A stretch of 44,065 bases of DNA from Planctomycetaceae bacterium UBA2972 (lineage in GTDB: Bacteria > Planctomycetota > Planctomycetia > Pirellulales > Pirellulaceae). Both the position numbers and the translations under genes were made by a program. The stretch covers positions 7,291 through 51,355 of the forward strand of contig DEAW01000180.1 of assembly GCA_002348315.1 (NCBI GenBank), in the 5' to 3' direction. Shown here in pieces: positions 27,549 through 35,893 of the stretch. Below the pieces are notes generated by a model. It ran no database searches and was not told where the DNA came from. It saw nothing but the letters and a program-made list of their open reading frames with translations. Position 1 is the first letter of the stretch, and the number at the start of each line of letters is the position of its first letter.

Positions 27549-28250
27549 TTACTCGGACTTTTCTTCTTCAGTGCTGCTGCTATTTTCAGCAGGTTTACGA
27601 AGCAGGTCATCTACAACGCCATACTCGACGGCTTCCTGAGCAGTTAAGAAAAAGTCACGATCGGTGTCCTTGGCAATATCTTCTTTTGACTTGCCACAGG
27701 CATCGGCGAGGATTTGGTTAAGGACGTCCCGGTTTCGAAGGATTTCGTCAGCCTGAATGTTAATGTCACTGATTTGACCACTCACTCCGCCATAAGGTTG
27801 ATGCATCATGACGCGGGAGTGTGGAAGTGCAAAGCGTTTCCCTTTGGTTCCTCCGGCCAGCAATACAGCCGCTCCGCTGGCAGCCTGTCCAACACAATAA
27901 GTGGCAATAGGGCAGCTCAGGATTTGCATCGTATCTAAAATAGCCAAAGTGGCAACGACACTACCTCCCGGGGAGTTGATGTAAAAGTGAATGTCCTTAT
28001 TACGGTTTTCACTTTGCAAATAAAGCAGCTTCATCACGACTTCGTTTGCGTTCCCGGTATGGATTTCACCTTGCAGAAAGACAATGCGATTCTCCAGCAA
28101 TAAGTCGCCCAGAGTAAGCTGACGCTGACGCTGTACATTTTGGTAACTGTATGCATTCGATTCGTCCAGATAATGAGGTGCTGAATGATCGCCGGGTAAG
28201 GAGGCCTGACCTGCAGCAATCTGATTATCTGTGAATGGCTTGAACTTCAT
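27549..28250 (-). CDS. clpP: ATP-dependent Clp protease proteolytic subunit (upstream copy)
   Basis: A 233-residue ClpP with an N-terminal extension of about 40 residues relative to the downstream paralogue. The catalytic Ser is in GQAASGAAVLL, where the usual SMG is SGA. His is in RVMMHQPYGG and Asp in TDRDFFLTAQEA. The N-terminus (MKFKPFTDNQ and onward) has no obvious targeting signal. The C-terminus is polar with an SSSTEEEK tail. Tandem divergent ClpPs are known in several phyla and can assemble as hetero-oligomers; here this is inferred from gene order. Its start follows the upstream region containing two adjacent inverted repeats. Confidence 0.93.
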   Translation of the reverse strand: MKFKPFTDNQIAAGQASLPGDHSAPHYLDESNAYSYQNVQRQRQLTLGDLLLENRIVFLQGEIHTGNANEVVMKLLYLQSENRNKDIHFYINSPGGSVVATLAILDTMQILSCPIATYCVGQAASGAAVLLAGGTKGKRFALPHSRVMMHQPYGGVSGQISDINIQADEILRNRDVLNQILADACGKSKEDIAKDTDRDFFLTAQEAVEYGVVDDLLRKPAENSSSTEEEKSE

Positions 28251-28323
28251 AAATCCTGTCCAGTTAATCTAAGGTTGTTACTTGGCGTCAATTATGCCAC
28301 ATGTGAGGATTTTTGGGGAGGTA

Positions 28324-28355
28324 GGATTGAGGTCAAATCCTGTTCGATGCGAACA
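28324..28355 (-). promoter_or_regulatory. Two adjacent dyads upstream of the clpP pair
   Basis: ggatt and aatcc (28324-28328, 28336-28340) form a 5-bp dyad around a 7-base spacer. Directly after it, tgttcgatgcgaaca (28341-28355) is a 6-bp dyad with a 3-base centre. Both lie 74-105 bases before the clpP start and 13 bases from the trigger-factor terminator. They may be operator sites, but no known regulator is matched. Confidence 0.35.
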
Positions 28356-28367
28356 TATTCAGAGAAT

Positions 28368-28403
28368 AAAAAAAACGTCAGCAGGGAAAACCCTGCTGAC
28401 GTT
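28368..28403 (-). terminator. Intrinsic terminator of trigger factor
   Basis: A perfect 13-bp stem (28374-28386 with 28391-28403) with an AAAA loop. On the minus strand it is followed by a U-run from the A-tract at 28368-28375. It lies 40 bases after the tig stop and separates tig from the clpP pair, which therefore needs its own promoter. Confidence 0.9.
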
Positions 28404-28442
28404 GGATCCGGCTGTGCCGCGAAATTGACCAGTCGTCGTAAT

Positions 28443-30092
28443 CTACTCTTGTTCACTGGCGTCTTCTGACGCTTCTGCTTCTTCAGTAGGTTCTTCCGTT
28501 TCGGTTTCTTCGAGTGGAGTTTCTCCGGCGGCTACGGCTTTTTCTGTAGCTTCGTCCGATGCATCGCCCGATTCTTCTTCAGTCGGTCGGCTACCAGGTT
28601 CTACGCCACTGATGGCTCCGGACAGTGCAAATGTGTCACTATTTTCATCTTCAGGAAGATCCGTTTCAGTGAAATTCGCCTCTTCCGTGATCAATTCGAT
28701 CGCCTGACGCTCAATGATCTGATTTCGCAGAGCATCCATATCGCCACGTTTTTCGAGCTGAGCTCGAACTCGACGAGGCGAAGTTTGCTGTTGCATCGCA
28801 ATGATCAGGATCTCTCGTTCGATATCCTCCGGAGTGGCATCCAGATCGTTATCTTCAGCGATTCGTTCCAGAATGAAGTGTTCCTTGAGAGCCTTCTCTG
28901 TACTACCGAGTAGGTTTTGCTGGAGGCGATTAATATGGCGTCGAATTTCTTCGTCGGGGAATCCACTGGCCTGCAATTCCAGAATGGATCGTTGCAACTC
29001 TCGCTGTGACTGACGGCGAAGTAGTTGGGGAGGTAATTCCCAATTAGCTTCTGCTGTGAGTAGTTCTGTAATCTGACTGCGAGTACGTTGCTGTTGGTGG
29101 TAGTTGAGCTGTCGTTCTAATTCTTCACGGACAGCATTTTTCAGATCCTCTTCGCTCTCGAATCCACCGACTTCTTCCAGGAACTCAGGCGTGAGTTCCG
29201 GGGAGGTTGTTCGTTTGACGCTATTAATGGTAACCGCAGCCGCGTACTCTTTGCCGGAAAGGTCTTCATCATCAAGTGAGTCACTGAGTTTTGCGGTCGT
29301 TTCTTTGACATCTCCTGTTGAAGCACCTATGACCAGATCCCCAAAGCCGTCAATGGAGCCGTCAGCGAATGAGAGATTTCCACGGACGATGACGTTTTGG
29401 TCACTGAAGGTGGAGGCAACCTCGTCACCATCTTTGAACTCGATCGAGACATTGACGGTGTCGCCAGCTTCAATCGCGCCGTCCACATCTTCGACATCGC
29501 CATATCGTTGTAGTAATTCCGTGGCTCGGTTATCGACTTCTTCATCGCTGTATTCGTGAACAACTTTTTCGAGGTCGAGTCCCTTCCATTCGGGCATATC
29601 GAATTCAGGACGAACTTCCACGTTGAATTCAAAGGTTAGATCGCCGTCTTCAGGCATTTGCACGGCTTCGAAATTGAAGTCCGGTTCGCTAATTGCAGAG
29701 AAATCCTGCTCGTCGGTAACCTGAGTCATGGCATCCATGATCAGTGAACCTTTGACCTGATCGATCACATCACTCTTAAATCGGGATTCGACAAGTTTTC
29801 GTGGAGCGCGTCCAATACGGAAACCAGGGATTTGAGCCTTAGGCATCAAGTCACTATAGGCTTCGTCTTTGTACTTATCGATGTCCGCTGCACTAACAGT
29901 CACAATCACGTGACGTTCGCATGCTCCGACTTCGTTGACTTCAACCTGGACGTCGAGACGATCATTATCATCATCAGCTTCGGTTGCAGTTTCCTCGACC
30001 TGATCTTCAGCTGCATCGTCGGTTGCTACGGCGTCCAGAATTTCCTCTTCCGGAGTGTCATTTGTGTCTTGATTGGTGTCTTGGTCTGACAT
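28443..30092 (-). CDS. tig: Trigger factor with acidic N- and C-terminal tails
   Basis: A 549-residue trigger factor, the ribosome-associated folding chaperone; about 430 residues is usual. The ribosome-binding signature is GFRIGRAP (about residues 90-97). A PPIase-like middle domain (AGDTVNVSIEFKDGDEVA and onward) and a helical C-terminal chaperone region follow. A roughly 45-residue Asp/Glu-rich N-terminal extension precedes the ribosome-binding domain, and a roughly 60-residue Glu/Thr/Ala-rich tail follows the chaperone region. The frame is open 25 codons further upstream (30167), but I start at the ATG at 30092, where the acidic region begins and GGAAA precedes. A tRNA-Gly gene lies upstream on the same strand. 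Confidence 0.93.
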   Translation of the reverse strand: MSDQDTNQDTNDTPEEEILDAVATDDAAEDQVEETATEADDDNDRLDVQVEVNEVGACERHVIVTVSAADIDKYKDEAYSDLMPKAQIPGFRIGRAPRKLVESRFKSDVIDQVKGSLIMDAMTQVTDEQDFSAISEPDFNFEAVQMPEDGDLTFEFNVEVRPEFDMPEWKGLDLEKVVHEYSDEEVDNRATELLQRYGDVEDVDGAIEAGDTVNVSIEFKDGDEVASTFSDQNVIVRGNLSFADGSIDGFGDLVIGASTGDVKETTAKLSDSLDDEDLSGKEYAAAVTINSVKRTTSPELTPEFLEEVGGFESEEDLKNAVREELERQLNYHQQQRTRSQITELLTAEANWELPPQLLRRQSQRELQRSILELQASGFPDEEIRRHINRLQQNLLGSTEKALKEHFILERIAEDNDLDATPEDIEREILIIAMQQQTSPRRVRAQLEKRGDMDALRNQIIERQAIELITEEANFTETDLPEDENSDTFALSGAISGVEPGSRPTEEESGDASDEATEKAVAAGETPLEETETEEPTEEAEASEDASEQE

Positions 30093-30288
30093 TTTCCAAA
30101 CCTGTTTCTTAATGGTCGTTCCGAGTTTTGACGGAAATCTGTGATACCTATAAAAGACGAATGACACGTCCTCTTAACGTGCCATTTACCTGATCCAGGT
30201 TGTAAAATCATCCGAGGGGTGAGCCTCGAAACATCCTCATCCGGCGATTTGGACATCCTGTAGCTTATGACCAAATGAGGAATAAAAG

Positions 30289-30361
30289 AGCGGCTGATGG
30301 GATTCGAACCCACGACAACAACGTTGGCAACGTTGTGCTCTGCCAACTGAGCTACAGCCGC
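30289..30361 (-). tRNA. tRNA-Gly(GCC)
   Basis: A 73-nucleotide tRNA read on the minus strand. The acceptor stem GCGGCTG/CAGCCGC is perfect. The D arm is GCTC/GAGC, the anticodon stem CAACG/CGTTG encloses the loop TTGCCAA with anticodon GCC, and the T arm has TTCGAAT. The discriminator is T and no CCA is encoded, so CCA must be added after transcription. It sits 196 bases before the trigger factor start on the same strand. Confidence 0.96.
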
Positions 30362-30374
30362 TTAATTGGCATGT

Positions 30375-30396
30375 TTTAGGGGGAAAACCCCTTAAA
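30375..30396. other. 9-bp hairpin next to the tRNA gene
   Basis: tttaggggg and ccccttaaa (30375-30383, 30388-30396) pair over 9 positions with one G-T wobble around an AAAA loop. It lies 13 bases beyond the tRNA 5' end. There is no U-tract on either strand, so it is not a classical terminator. It might be a 5'-leader hairpin of the tRNA precursor. Confidence 0.45.
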
Positions 30397-30981
30397 CACG
30401 TAATTACCCTTAACAGGTTCTGTTAGTTTAACTCAGCAACCCTACAGGCTAAAGGGGGACTAACCTCTGAAACTCAAGTTTTTTCAGCGGTAATTCCACC
30501 TTGCCACTATCGGTATTTCGTTGCTCAAAAGTCAGCAAACTCGAGCGAATTTCGACGTTAGTGGGACAAGTATCAACAAGCTGGCTGTTTGTGGTTTTGG
30601 TGGAAGCATCGAAATACAAAACGATCCATGCGGGAGTCTACCAGTGTTGAATTGCTGATTGGCTTTAGCTGTCTGTCCGGCTGAACACGTTTAGAACACC
30701 CTAGTCATATGAAACGAGCCCCGTTTGACATTGGCCAGGGGCTAAGAAAAAGCCGTTTTTATTAATTGTAGAGTCGATAATCCATGGCTAAACTTAGTTT
30801 TTACGTTTGTTTCTATGCAGTATTGCGCCATTGTGAACGATTGCATAAATAATCGTTGATATGTATTTTTCTTGCTGAGCTAGTTTGTCGCTTCGTCGTT
30901 GCTGTGGATTAGGTTCGTCGAATTGCCACAGATTATCCAGCTTACTTGTCTTCATCAACTCAACACCTGACAACCATTGCT
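30397..30981. other. Gene-free region upstream of the FHA gene
   Basis: About 585 bases with no reading frame of interest. The one structure noted is a 6-bp hairpin agcccc/ggggct (30717-30722 with 30738-30743), followed shortly by aaaaagccgttttt. A small RNA ending here is possible but not supported. The long spacing probably holds the divergent promoters of the tRNA-tig unit and the FHA gene. Confidence 0.4.
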
Positions 30982-31854
30982 ATGAACGTTGATTTCACTG
31001 TATTCAAAGATAGCCAGCCACTAAAGACAATTAGTGTAGGCTTACCTGTTGTCATTGGCCGGGGTACAGACTCCACGTTGACGATTAAGCATCCGCTTTT
31101 AAGTCGTCGCCATTGTGAAATTTATGAAGAAGGTGGTCAGGTCTACATCAAAGACCTCGCTTCTCTCAACGGTACCTTTATTAATGAAGCTCGAGTGGAA
31201 ACCGCTCTGCCAATTTCCAATGGTTCTCAATTGAAACTGGGTTCGGTCGAAATGCAGGTTAATTTTGCTGGCGGCTCTACGAATGAATCTTCTGAAGCTG
31301 ATTTCGATATGGGTGCTGTGGCAGCAGCTGAAACGGAAACAATGCCAGTTGTTTCTGAAGCTCCAGCCGCAAGCGAAGAAGCATCTTTCGACTTAGGAGA
31401 TTTTGAAGTTAACGAATCAGCTGCACAGGCTGTCGAAGATGCTGAATTTGATTTAGGGAGCTTTGAAGTAAACGATTCGCCTGATCAGGCTGAAGAAATT
31501 GCCGGCGATGCCATTGCGAAAGCTGAGAGTCTCGATCTTAGCGATTTTGAAGTGAGTGAACCGGAAGCAGCTCCTTCCGATGAAATGTTGGACTTAGGCG
31601 AATTTGAAGTCGCAACGCCCGCTGCTCAATCCGACGGACCAGAAGCTCAGGTTGAGTTACCCTCGTTGATGGATTTAGCCAGCGGTCTTGATGAAGAAGT
31701 GGCTGAACTGGCTGCGGAGACGCCAGCGGAGGCTTCTGCTGCTGAGACTTCAACGGAAGCACCGGCCGTTGATGACCCCTGGGCTCCGCCTGCCGAAGAA
31801 CAGGTCAACACGGACGATGATGACCTGGATGCGTTTCTCGCCGATCTAGGCTAA
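30982..31854 (+). CDS. FHA-domain protein with DLGxFEV repeats
   Basis: A 290-residue cytoplasmic protein. The N-terminal FHA domain (1-95) has the phosphothreonine-binding signature: GR at 26-27, SRRH at 41-44 and N63-G64. The remainder is acidic, Ala/Glu-rich and predicted disordered. It carries four spaced copies of an octapeptide: FDLGDFEV (136-143), FDLGSFEV (156-163), LDLSDFEV (184-191) and LDLGEFEV (203-210). It ends in an acidic amphipathic segment, DDLDAFLADLG. I start at the ATG 30982 because the FHA beta-strands begin there; a TTG at 30946 would add 12 residues. The repeats look like short linear binding motifs. A Ser/Thr kinase is encoded 11 kb away, but no link is shown. Confidence 0.85.
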   Translation: MNVDFTVFKDSQPLKTISVGLPVVIGRGTDSTLTIKHPLLSRRHCEIYEEGGQVYIKDLASLNGTFINEARVETALPISNGSQLKLGSVEMQVNFAGGSTNESSEADFDMGAVAAAETETMPVVSEAPAASEEASFDLGDFEVNESAAQAVEDAEFDLGSFEVNDSPDQAEEIAGDAIAKAESLDLSDFEVSEPEAAPSDEMLDLGEFEVATPAAQSDGPEAQVELPSLMDLASGLDEEVAELAAETPAEASAAETSTEAPAVDDPWAPPAEEQVNTDDDDLDAFLADLG

Positions 31855-32084
31855 GCTTCTTTCTCTCGTACTCTACCTCGCATTCGAATGTCGTGCGTTG
31901 ATGCCGCTGATACCAAGCAGAATCTCTAACGAGTCTGATGCGTACGATTGGATACGTACGAACTGTATCTGCGTACCACACAATCTCTATGTCGACGCTC
32001 AACAGAGGGTACAATCAAAAGCAGGACCTCCCCTGCCGTAATGTCCCCTGTAACACCAGAAAGCATAAGCCAAGAGCCTTCACG

Positions 32085-34016
32085 ATGAGAATCCTTCATT
32101 TTCTAATCCTGATTTTATTCAGCCTTGTTTCCGTACAAGTTGATGCTCAGCAAAAGAAACATTCCAATCATCTTGTTAATGAAACAAGTCCTTATCTGTT
32201 AACGCATGCACATAACCCGGTGGATTGGTATCCCTGGGGTGAAGAGGCCTTTGCGAAAGCCAAGAAGGAAAACAAAATGATTTTCCTTTCCGTCGGCTAT
32301 TCCAGTTGTCATTGGTGCCATGTGATGGAACGAGAGTCTTTTGAAGATGAAGAGATTGCAGATTATCTAAACGAGCATTACATCTGTGTCAAAGTCGACC
32401 GGGAAGAACGTCCCGATGTGGATCAGGTCTATATGACTGCCGTGCAGGCGTTGACGCAACGTGGTGGTTGGCCCATGAGTGTTTTTCTACATCCGGATGG
32501 GAGGCCGTTTACCGGAGGCTCTTATTTTCCAGCTCGTGACGGAGACCGGGAAGGATTACCTGGGTTTCTTACCATCATCAAACGCCTCGAGAAGATCTGG
32601 ACAGATCAGCCGGAATTGGTGGAGCAGCAGGCTGATCAGGTCACTCGGGCAGTGAAGTCTGAACTGGAGGCTAGAATTCCCAGGTCCTTAGTGCCGCTTA
32701 CCACAGAAGTTCTGGGTAAAACAACGGAAACACTTTCAGATGAGTTTGATAAACAGTGGGGTGGATTTGGCTACAGCATTGCTAATCCCAATGTGCCCAA
32801 GTTTCCGACGCCCGGCAATTTAGAATTTCTGCTTTATCGTGTGCTTGAATTGCGAGCGCAGGGTGAAGCGGGAGAAACTGAATTGGAAATGCTCACGACT
32901 CAATTGGATCAGATGGCACTCGGTGGAATTCGGGATCACTTAGGCGGCGGCTTCCATCGCTATAGCGTCGATCGATTCTGGCACATCCCTCATTTTGAGA
33001 AGATGCTTTACGACAATGGGCAACTCGCATCCATTTATTCAGCAACCTATAAACTGACGAAAAACATTGAGTACAAGCAGGTGACTGAAGAGTTACTGCA
33101 ATTTGTATTACGAGAAATGACTGACGAGTCCGGAGGATTCTATTCGGCATTGGATGCTGATAGTGAGGGCGAGGAAGGAAAATTCTACCGCTGGTCACGT
33201 GATGAAATCAAAGCTGAGCTGACAGCGCAGGAGTATCGGGACTTTGCTGATATCTATGGAGTGACCGATGACCCCAATTTTGAAGAACACTTCTATACGC
33301 TGTTATTGAAATCTTCGCTTTCACAGACGGCCAGAGATCAAGCGATTGATCGAAAGGAACTGGAAAGCAAGCTGCAGCCCATACGTGATAAGTTATTGTC
33401 TGTACGTGGAAAACGTATCCGACCGTTACTCGACACGAAGATTCTTGCCAGCTGGAATGGCCTGATGATTCGGGGTTTTGCAGATGCCGGGAGGTATCTG
33501 GAGAATGACGAATATACTGCTGCAGCTGCGAAAGCGGCTGAATTTGTTGTTGAGCAAATGCGAGATGAGCAAGGTCATTTACTACATAGCTATAACAAAG
33601 GGCAAGCACGGTTTAACGCTTACCTGGCTGACTATGCTTATCTGATTGAAGGCTTAAATGCGTTGCATCAGGCAACCGGTGACGAGAAGTGGTTGAAGCA
33701 TTCCGAGGCCTTAATGAAGCAACAACTTGAACGATTTTGGGATCGATCGGGAGGCGGTTTTTTCTTTACGGCTAGTGATCATGAGAGATTGATTGCTCGA
33801 GCGAAAAATCCGGTGGATAGTGTGCGGCCTTCAGGTAATTCAGTCTCTGCACAAAATCTCTTTTATCTCTATCAAGTGACTAAAGACGAAAACTATCTGG
33901 ACTATGCTCGCAAGACACTCGATAGCGTTTCAGGCATCATGTCCTCGTCCCCATCCGCTTCGCCTCGCATGGCCATTCTGTTGAATGAGCTATTGAAATT
34001 GGATGAGAAGAAATAG
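32085..34016 (+). CDS. Secreted DUF255/SSP411-like thioredoxin-domain protein
   Basis: A 643-residue protein of the DUF255 (YyaL/spermatogenesis-associated 20) family. A thioredoxin-like N-terminal domain carries CHWCH at 75-79 in the conserved SCHWCHVME motif, after SPYLLTHAHNPVDWYPW. The rest is an (alpha/alpha)6-barrel-like region resembling sugar epimerases (RWGGFG, HFEKMLYDNGQL, SWNGLMIRGFA). I use the ATG at 32085 because it starts a clean Sec signal (1-21, ending VDA). The frame is open from 31938, but that start would add 49 unrelated residues. Most family members in other bacteria are cytoplasmic, so the signal peptide points to a periplasmic role here. Function unknown. Confidence 0.85.
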   Translation: MRILHFLILILFSLVSVQVDAQQKKHSNHLVNETSPYLLTHAHNPVDWYPWGEEAFAKAKKENKMIFLSVGYSSCHWCHVMERESFEDEEIADYLNEHYICVKVDREERPDVDQVYMTAVQALTQRGGWPMSVFLHPDGRPFTGGSYFPARDGDREGLPGFLTIIKRLEKIWTDQPELVEQQADQVTRAVKSELEARIPRSLVPLTTEVLGKTTETLSDEFDKQWGGFGYSIANPNVPKFPTPGNLEFLLYRVLELRAQGEAGETELEMLTTQLDQMALGGIRDHLGGGFHRYSVDRFWHIPHFEKMLYDNGQLASIYSATYKLTKNIEYKQVTEELLQFVLREMTDESGGFYSALDADSEGEEGKFYRWSRDEIKAELTAQEYRDFADIYGVTDDPNFEEHFYTLLLKSSLSQTARDQAIDRKELESKLQPIRDKLLSVRGKRIRPLLDTKILASWNGLMIRGFADAGRYLENDEYTAAAAKAAEFVVEQMRDEQGHLLHSYNKGQARFNAYLADYAYLIEGLNALHQATGDEKWLKHSEALMKQQLERFWDRSGGGFFFTASDHERLIARAKNPVDSVRPSGNSVSAQNLFYLYQVTKDENYLDYARKTLDSVSGIMSSSPSASPRMAILLNELLKLDEKK

Positions 34017-34045
34017 TATTCAAGTAGTCTTCTGCAAAGTGTTCT

Positions 34046-35548
34046 TCATTCGTTGTCAGCAGGAGAGTCTTCAGCGTCAGAACGACTAAAGGCATAGTAG
34101 ATAGGTATGCTGATAATCAGAAAGCCGATGCTAAAGGCACTTAGTTTAAGATCGTCTGTGGCAACGAGAATGAGAAAGAGTCCGTTGACGAGTAGGGCCA
34201 AAGCGGGGACGACCGGATAACCCGGTACGAGGTAAGGTCGCGGTGTGTCAGGCTCTCGCTTTCGTAAAACAAACACGGCTCCTAACGTCAGGACGGTGAA
34301 AACGGTCGAACTGAAGACAGCCGTGTTAGTGAGTTGGTCAAAGATGTCACCGGCAGTATTTAGATTACGAGCTTCTTGCGTACCATCGGTACCTAATCCG
34401 GTGAACAGTACCAGACCGGTGACGATCAAGAAGATGGACATGCTGGCGATGCCCTGCCCGATAATCGCCATATAAGGCGCTCTGGTTTTGGGATGTACCT
34501 TAGCAAACGAGCGGATGAACATGTTATCCCGAGCCATCGCAAAGAGGACTCGGGGAGGAGTCAAAAACCCGGTATTTAAGGCACTTAATGCACTGACCAT
34601 GATGACAGCATTAATCAGTGCTTTGCCGAATTTAGCCAACCCCGCACTTCCAAAAGCCAGATATTTCCCAACAGCCTCCTGCGGAACATCTCGTAGCGGA
34701 TCCTCTTTGATCTCGACCATCTCGTCAAGTGATAAGGCGCCGTGAAAGGAGACGTTGACGGCGATGTAAACTGCCATTAATACGATCGCTCCGCCAATGA
34801 GCGCGAAGGAGAGGTTTTTTTCAGGCTGTTTAATCTCTTCCGCGACACTCGTCACCATCCAGCCTCCTGAATAGGCCCACATCACACTCAACATAATCAG
34901 GGTGAACATCTCGATGACTGAGTCAGGGCGTTCTCCGCCTAATGGCGTGCTCGCCAGATTAGTTGTTGAAAAGGAATCACCTTCAACAATGACAGCTAAA
35001 AATGGAAGGCAGGCGATAGCGACCAGCACTGAGACTTTAATCACGGTGGTGATGTTTTGGATAATTCCACCCCAGACTACGCCGAGGCAATTGATGGTGA
35101 CCAGACTGGCCTGCAAGCCGAGGACAATGAAAACAATTTCCAGTGAGGAAAACTCAACTCCGATAGTTGTCCCCAGAGTCATCGTGAAATAGACTGCTAA
35201 GGCAGCGCAGGCAGTTGACTGGAAGAATATGGTCTCGTTCCAGCCTGAAAGAAAGGCTGGAAGTCGACCGTAGGCCTGGCGGATGTATACATAGGTTCCG
35301 CCGGCTTTGGGCATCATCAAGCTGAGTTCGGCCATACAAACTGCACTAATGAGTGTGATGACACCACCGGCGATCCAGCCAATCATAATGAGTGAAACAC
35401 TATCGCTGGCTGTTGCATTGGCAGCGGGTTTGGCAAAGATACCTGAACCGATGACAGCTCCAACCACCATGGCCATTGCTGACCATTTCCCCAACACTTT
35501 GGATAGCGATGGTGAGGAACTGTTATTAAGTAATTCTTCTTGCGACAT
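34046..35548 (-). CDS. APC-superfamily amino acid permease
   Basis: A 500-residue membrane protein of the amino acid-polyamine-organocation superfamily with about 12 predicted helices. The N-terminal consensus GAVIGSGIF at the start of helix 1 matches the substrate-binding unwound segment of this superfamily. MPKAGGTYVYIRQAYG is the family signature after helix 2. The C-terminal end (RSDAEDSPADNE) is polar and cytoplasmic. It transports an amino acid or amine coupled to an ion gradient or by exchange; the substrate is not predictable. It converges on the DUF255 gene with a 29-base gap and lies next to a SlyX-like gene with 42 bases between. Confidence 0.88.
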   Translation of the reverse strand: MSQEELLNNSSSPSLSKVLGKWSAMAMVVGAVIGSGIFAKPAANATASDSVSLIMIGWIAGGVITLISAVCMAELSLMMPKAGGTYVYIRQAYGRLPAFLSGWNETIFFQSTACAALAVYFTMTLGTTIGVEFSSLEIVFIVLGLQASLVTINCLGVVWGGIIQNITTVIKVSVLVAIACLPFLAVIVEGDSFSTTNLASTPLGGERPDSVIEMFTLIMLSVMWAYSGGWMVTSVAEEIKQPEKNLSFALIGGAIVLMAVYIAVNVSFHGALSLDEMVEIKEDPLRDVPQEAVGKYLAFGSAGLAKFGKALINAVIMVSALSALNTGFLTPPRVLFAMARDNMFIRSFAKVHPKTRAPYMAIIGQGIASMSIFLIVTGLVLFTGLGTDGTQEARNLNTAGDIFDQLTNTAVFSSTVFTVLTLGAVFVLRKREPDTPRPYLVPGYPVVPALALLVNGLFLILVATDDLKLSAFSIGFLIISIPIYYAFSRSDAEDSPADNE

Positions 35549-35590
35549 GGGATGGTTGCCTGAAACCTGAGTGAATGTTGTCAGGTTTGT

Positions 35591-35809
35591 TTATAGCAAA
35601 TCCCGAATCTCATCAGGGAAATCATGTTTTTGAGATTCGATCTTTTTCTCGAGGTTATCCACTTTGTCGGAGAGTTCGACAATTTTCTTGTGTCCATCGA
35701 CAACCACGCCATCGAGATCCGAAACAGTCTGTTCGAGGTGGGTAAACAGGGATTCCAGATTAGTAACGCGTTGATCGAGTTTGTCTCGATTTGTATTTGG
35801 TTCAGACAT
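35591..35809 (-). CDS. SlyX-like coiled-coil protein
   Basis: A 72-residue protein that is almost entirely coiled coil with heptads across residues 10-60 (LDQRVTNLESLFTHLEQTVSDL and onward), cut here into short quotes: LDQRVTNLES, LFTHLEQTVS. Length, position of the coiled coil and the short C-terminal PDEIRDLL tail match SlyX-family proteins, which in E. coli are small and of unknown role. No signal peptide or membrane segment is seen. It is probably expressed with the downstream permease gene on the same strand. Confidence 0.7.
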   Translation of the reverse strand: MSEPNTNRDKLDQRVTNLESLFTHLEQTVSDLDGVVVDGHKKIVELSDKVDNLEKKIESQKHDFPDEIRDLL

Positions 35810-35893
35810 GTTCAGAGTTTTCCCCGAGTTCTCTTGAGTACAATAACCACATCGGAACTGTACTCGATGGAGCAGATTGGGGACAAGGTTGTC

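Noticed and set aside
28329..28337. Single GAGGTCAAA resembling half a CtsR site before clpP
   Set aside because: CtsR sites are tandem heptads and only one is present; CtsR is not typical of Planctomycetes.
28341..28355. LexA-like box in the clpP upstream dyad
   Set aside because: The half sites are in the opposite orientation (GTTC...GAAC) to the GAAC...GTTC box.
29104..29559. Ser-rich plus-strand frame opposite trigger factor
   Set aside because: Low-complexity shadow of the acidic coding sequence on the minus strand.
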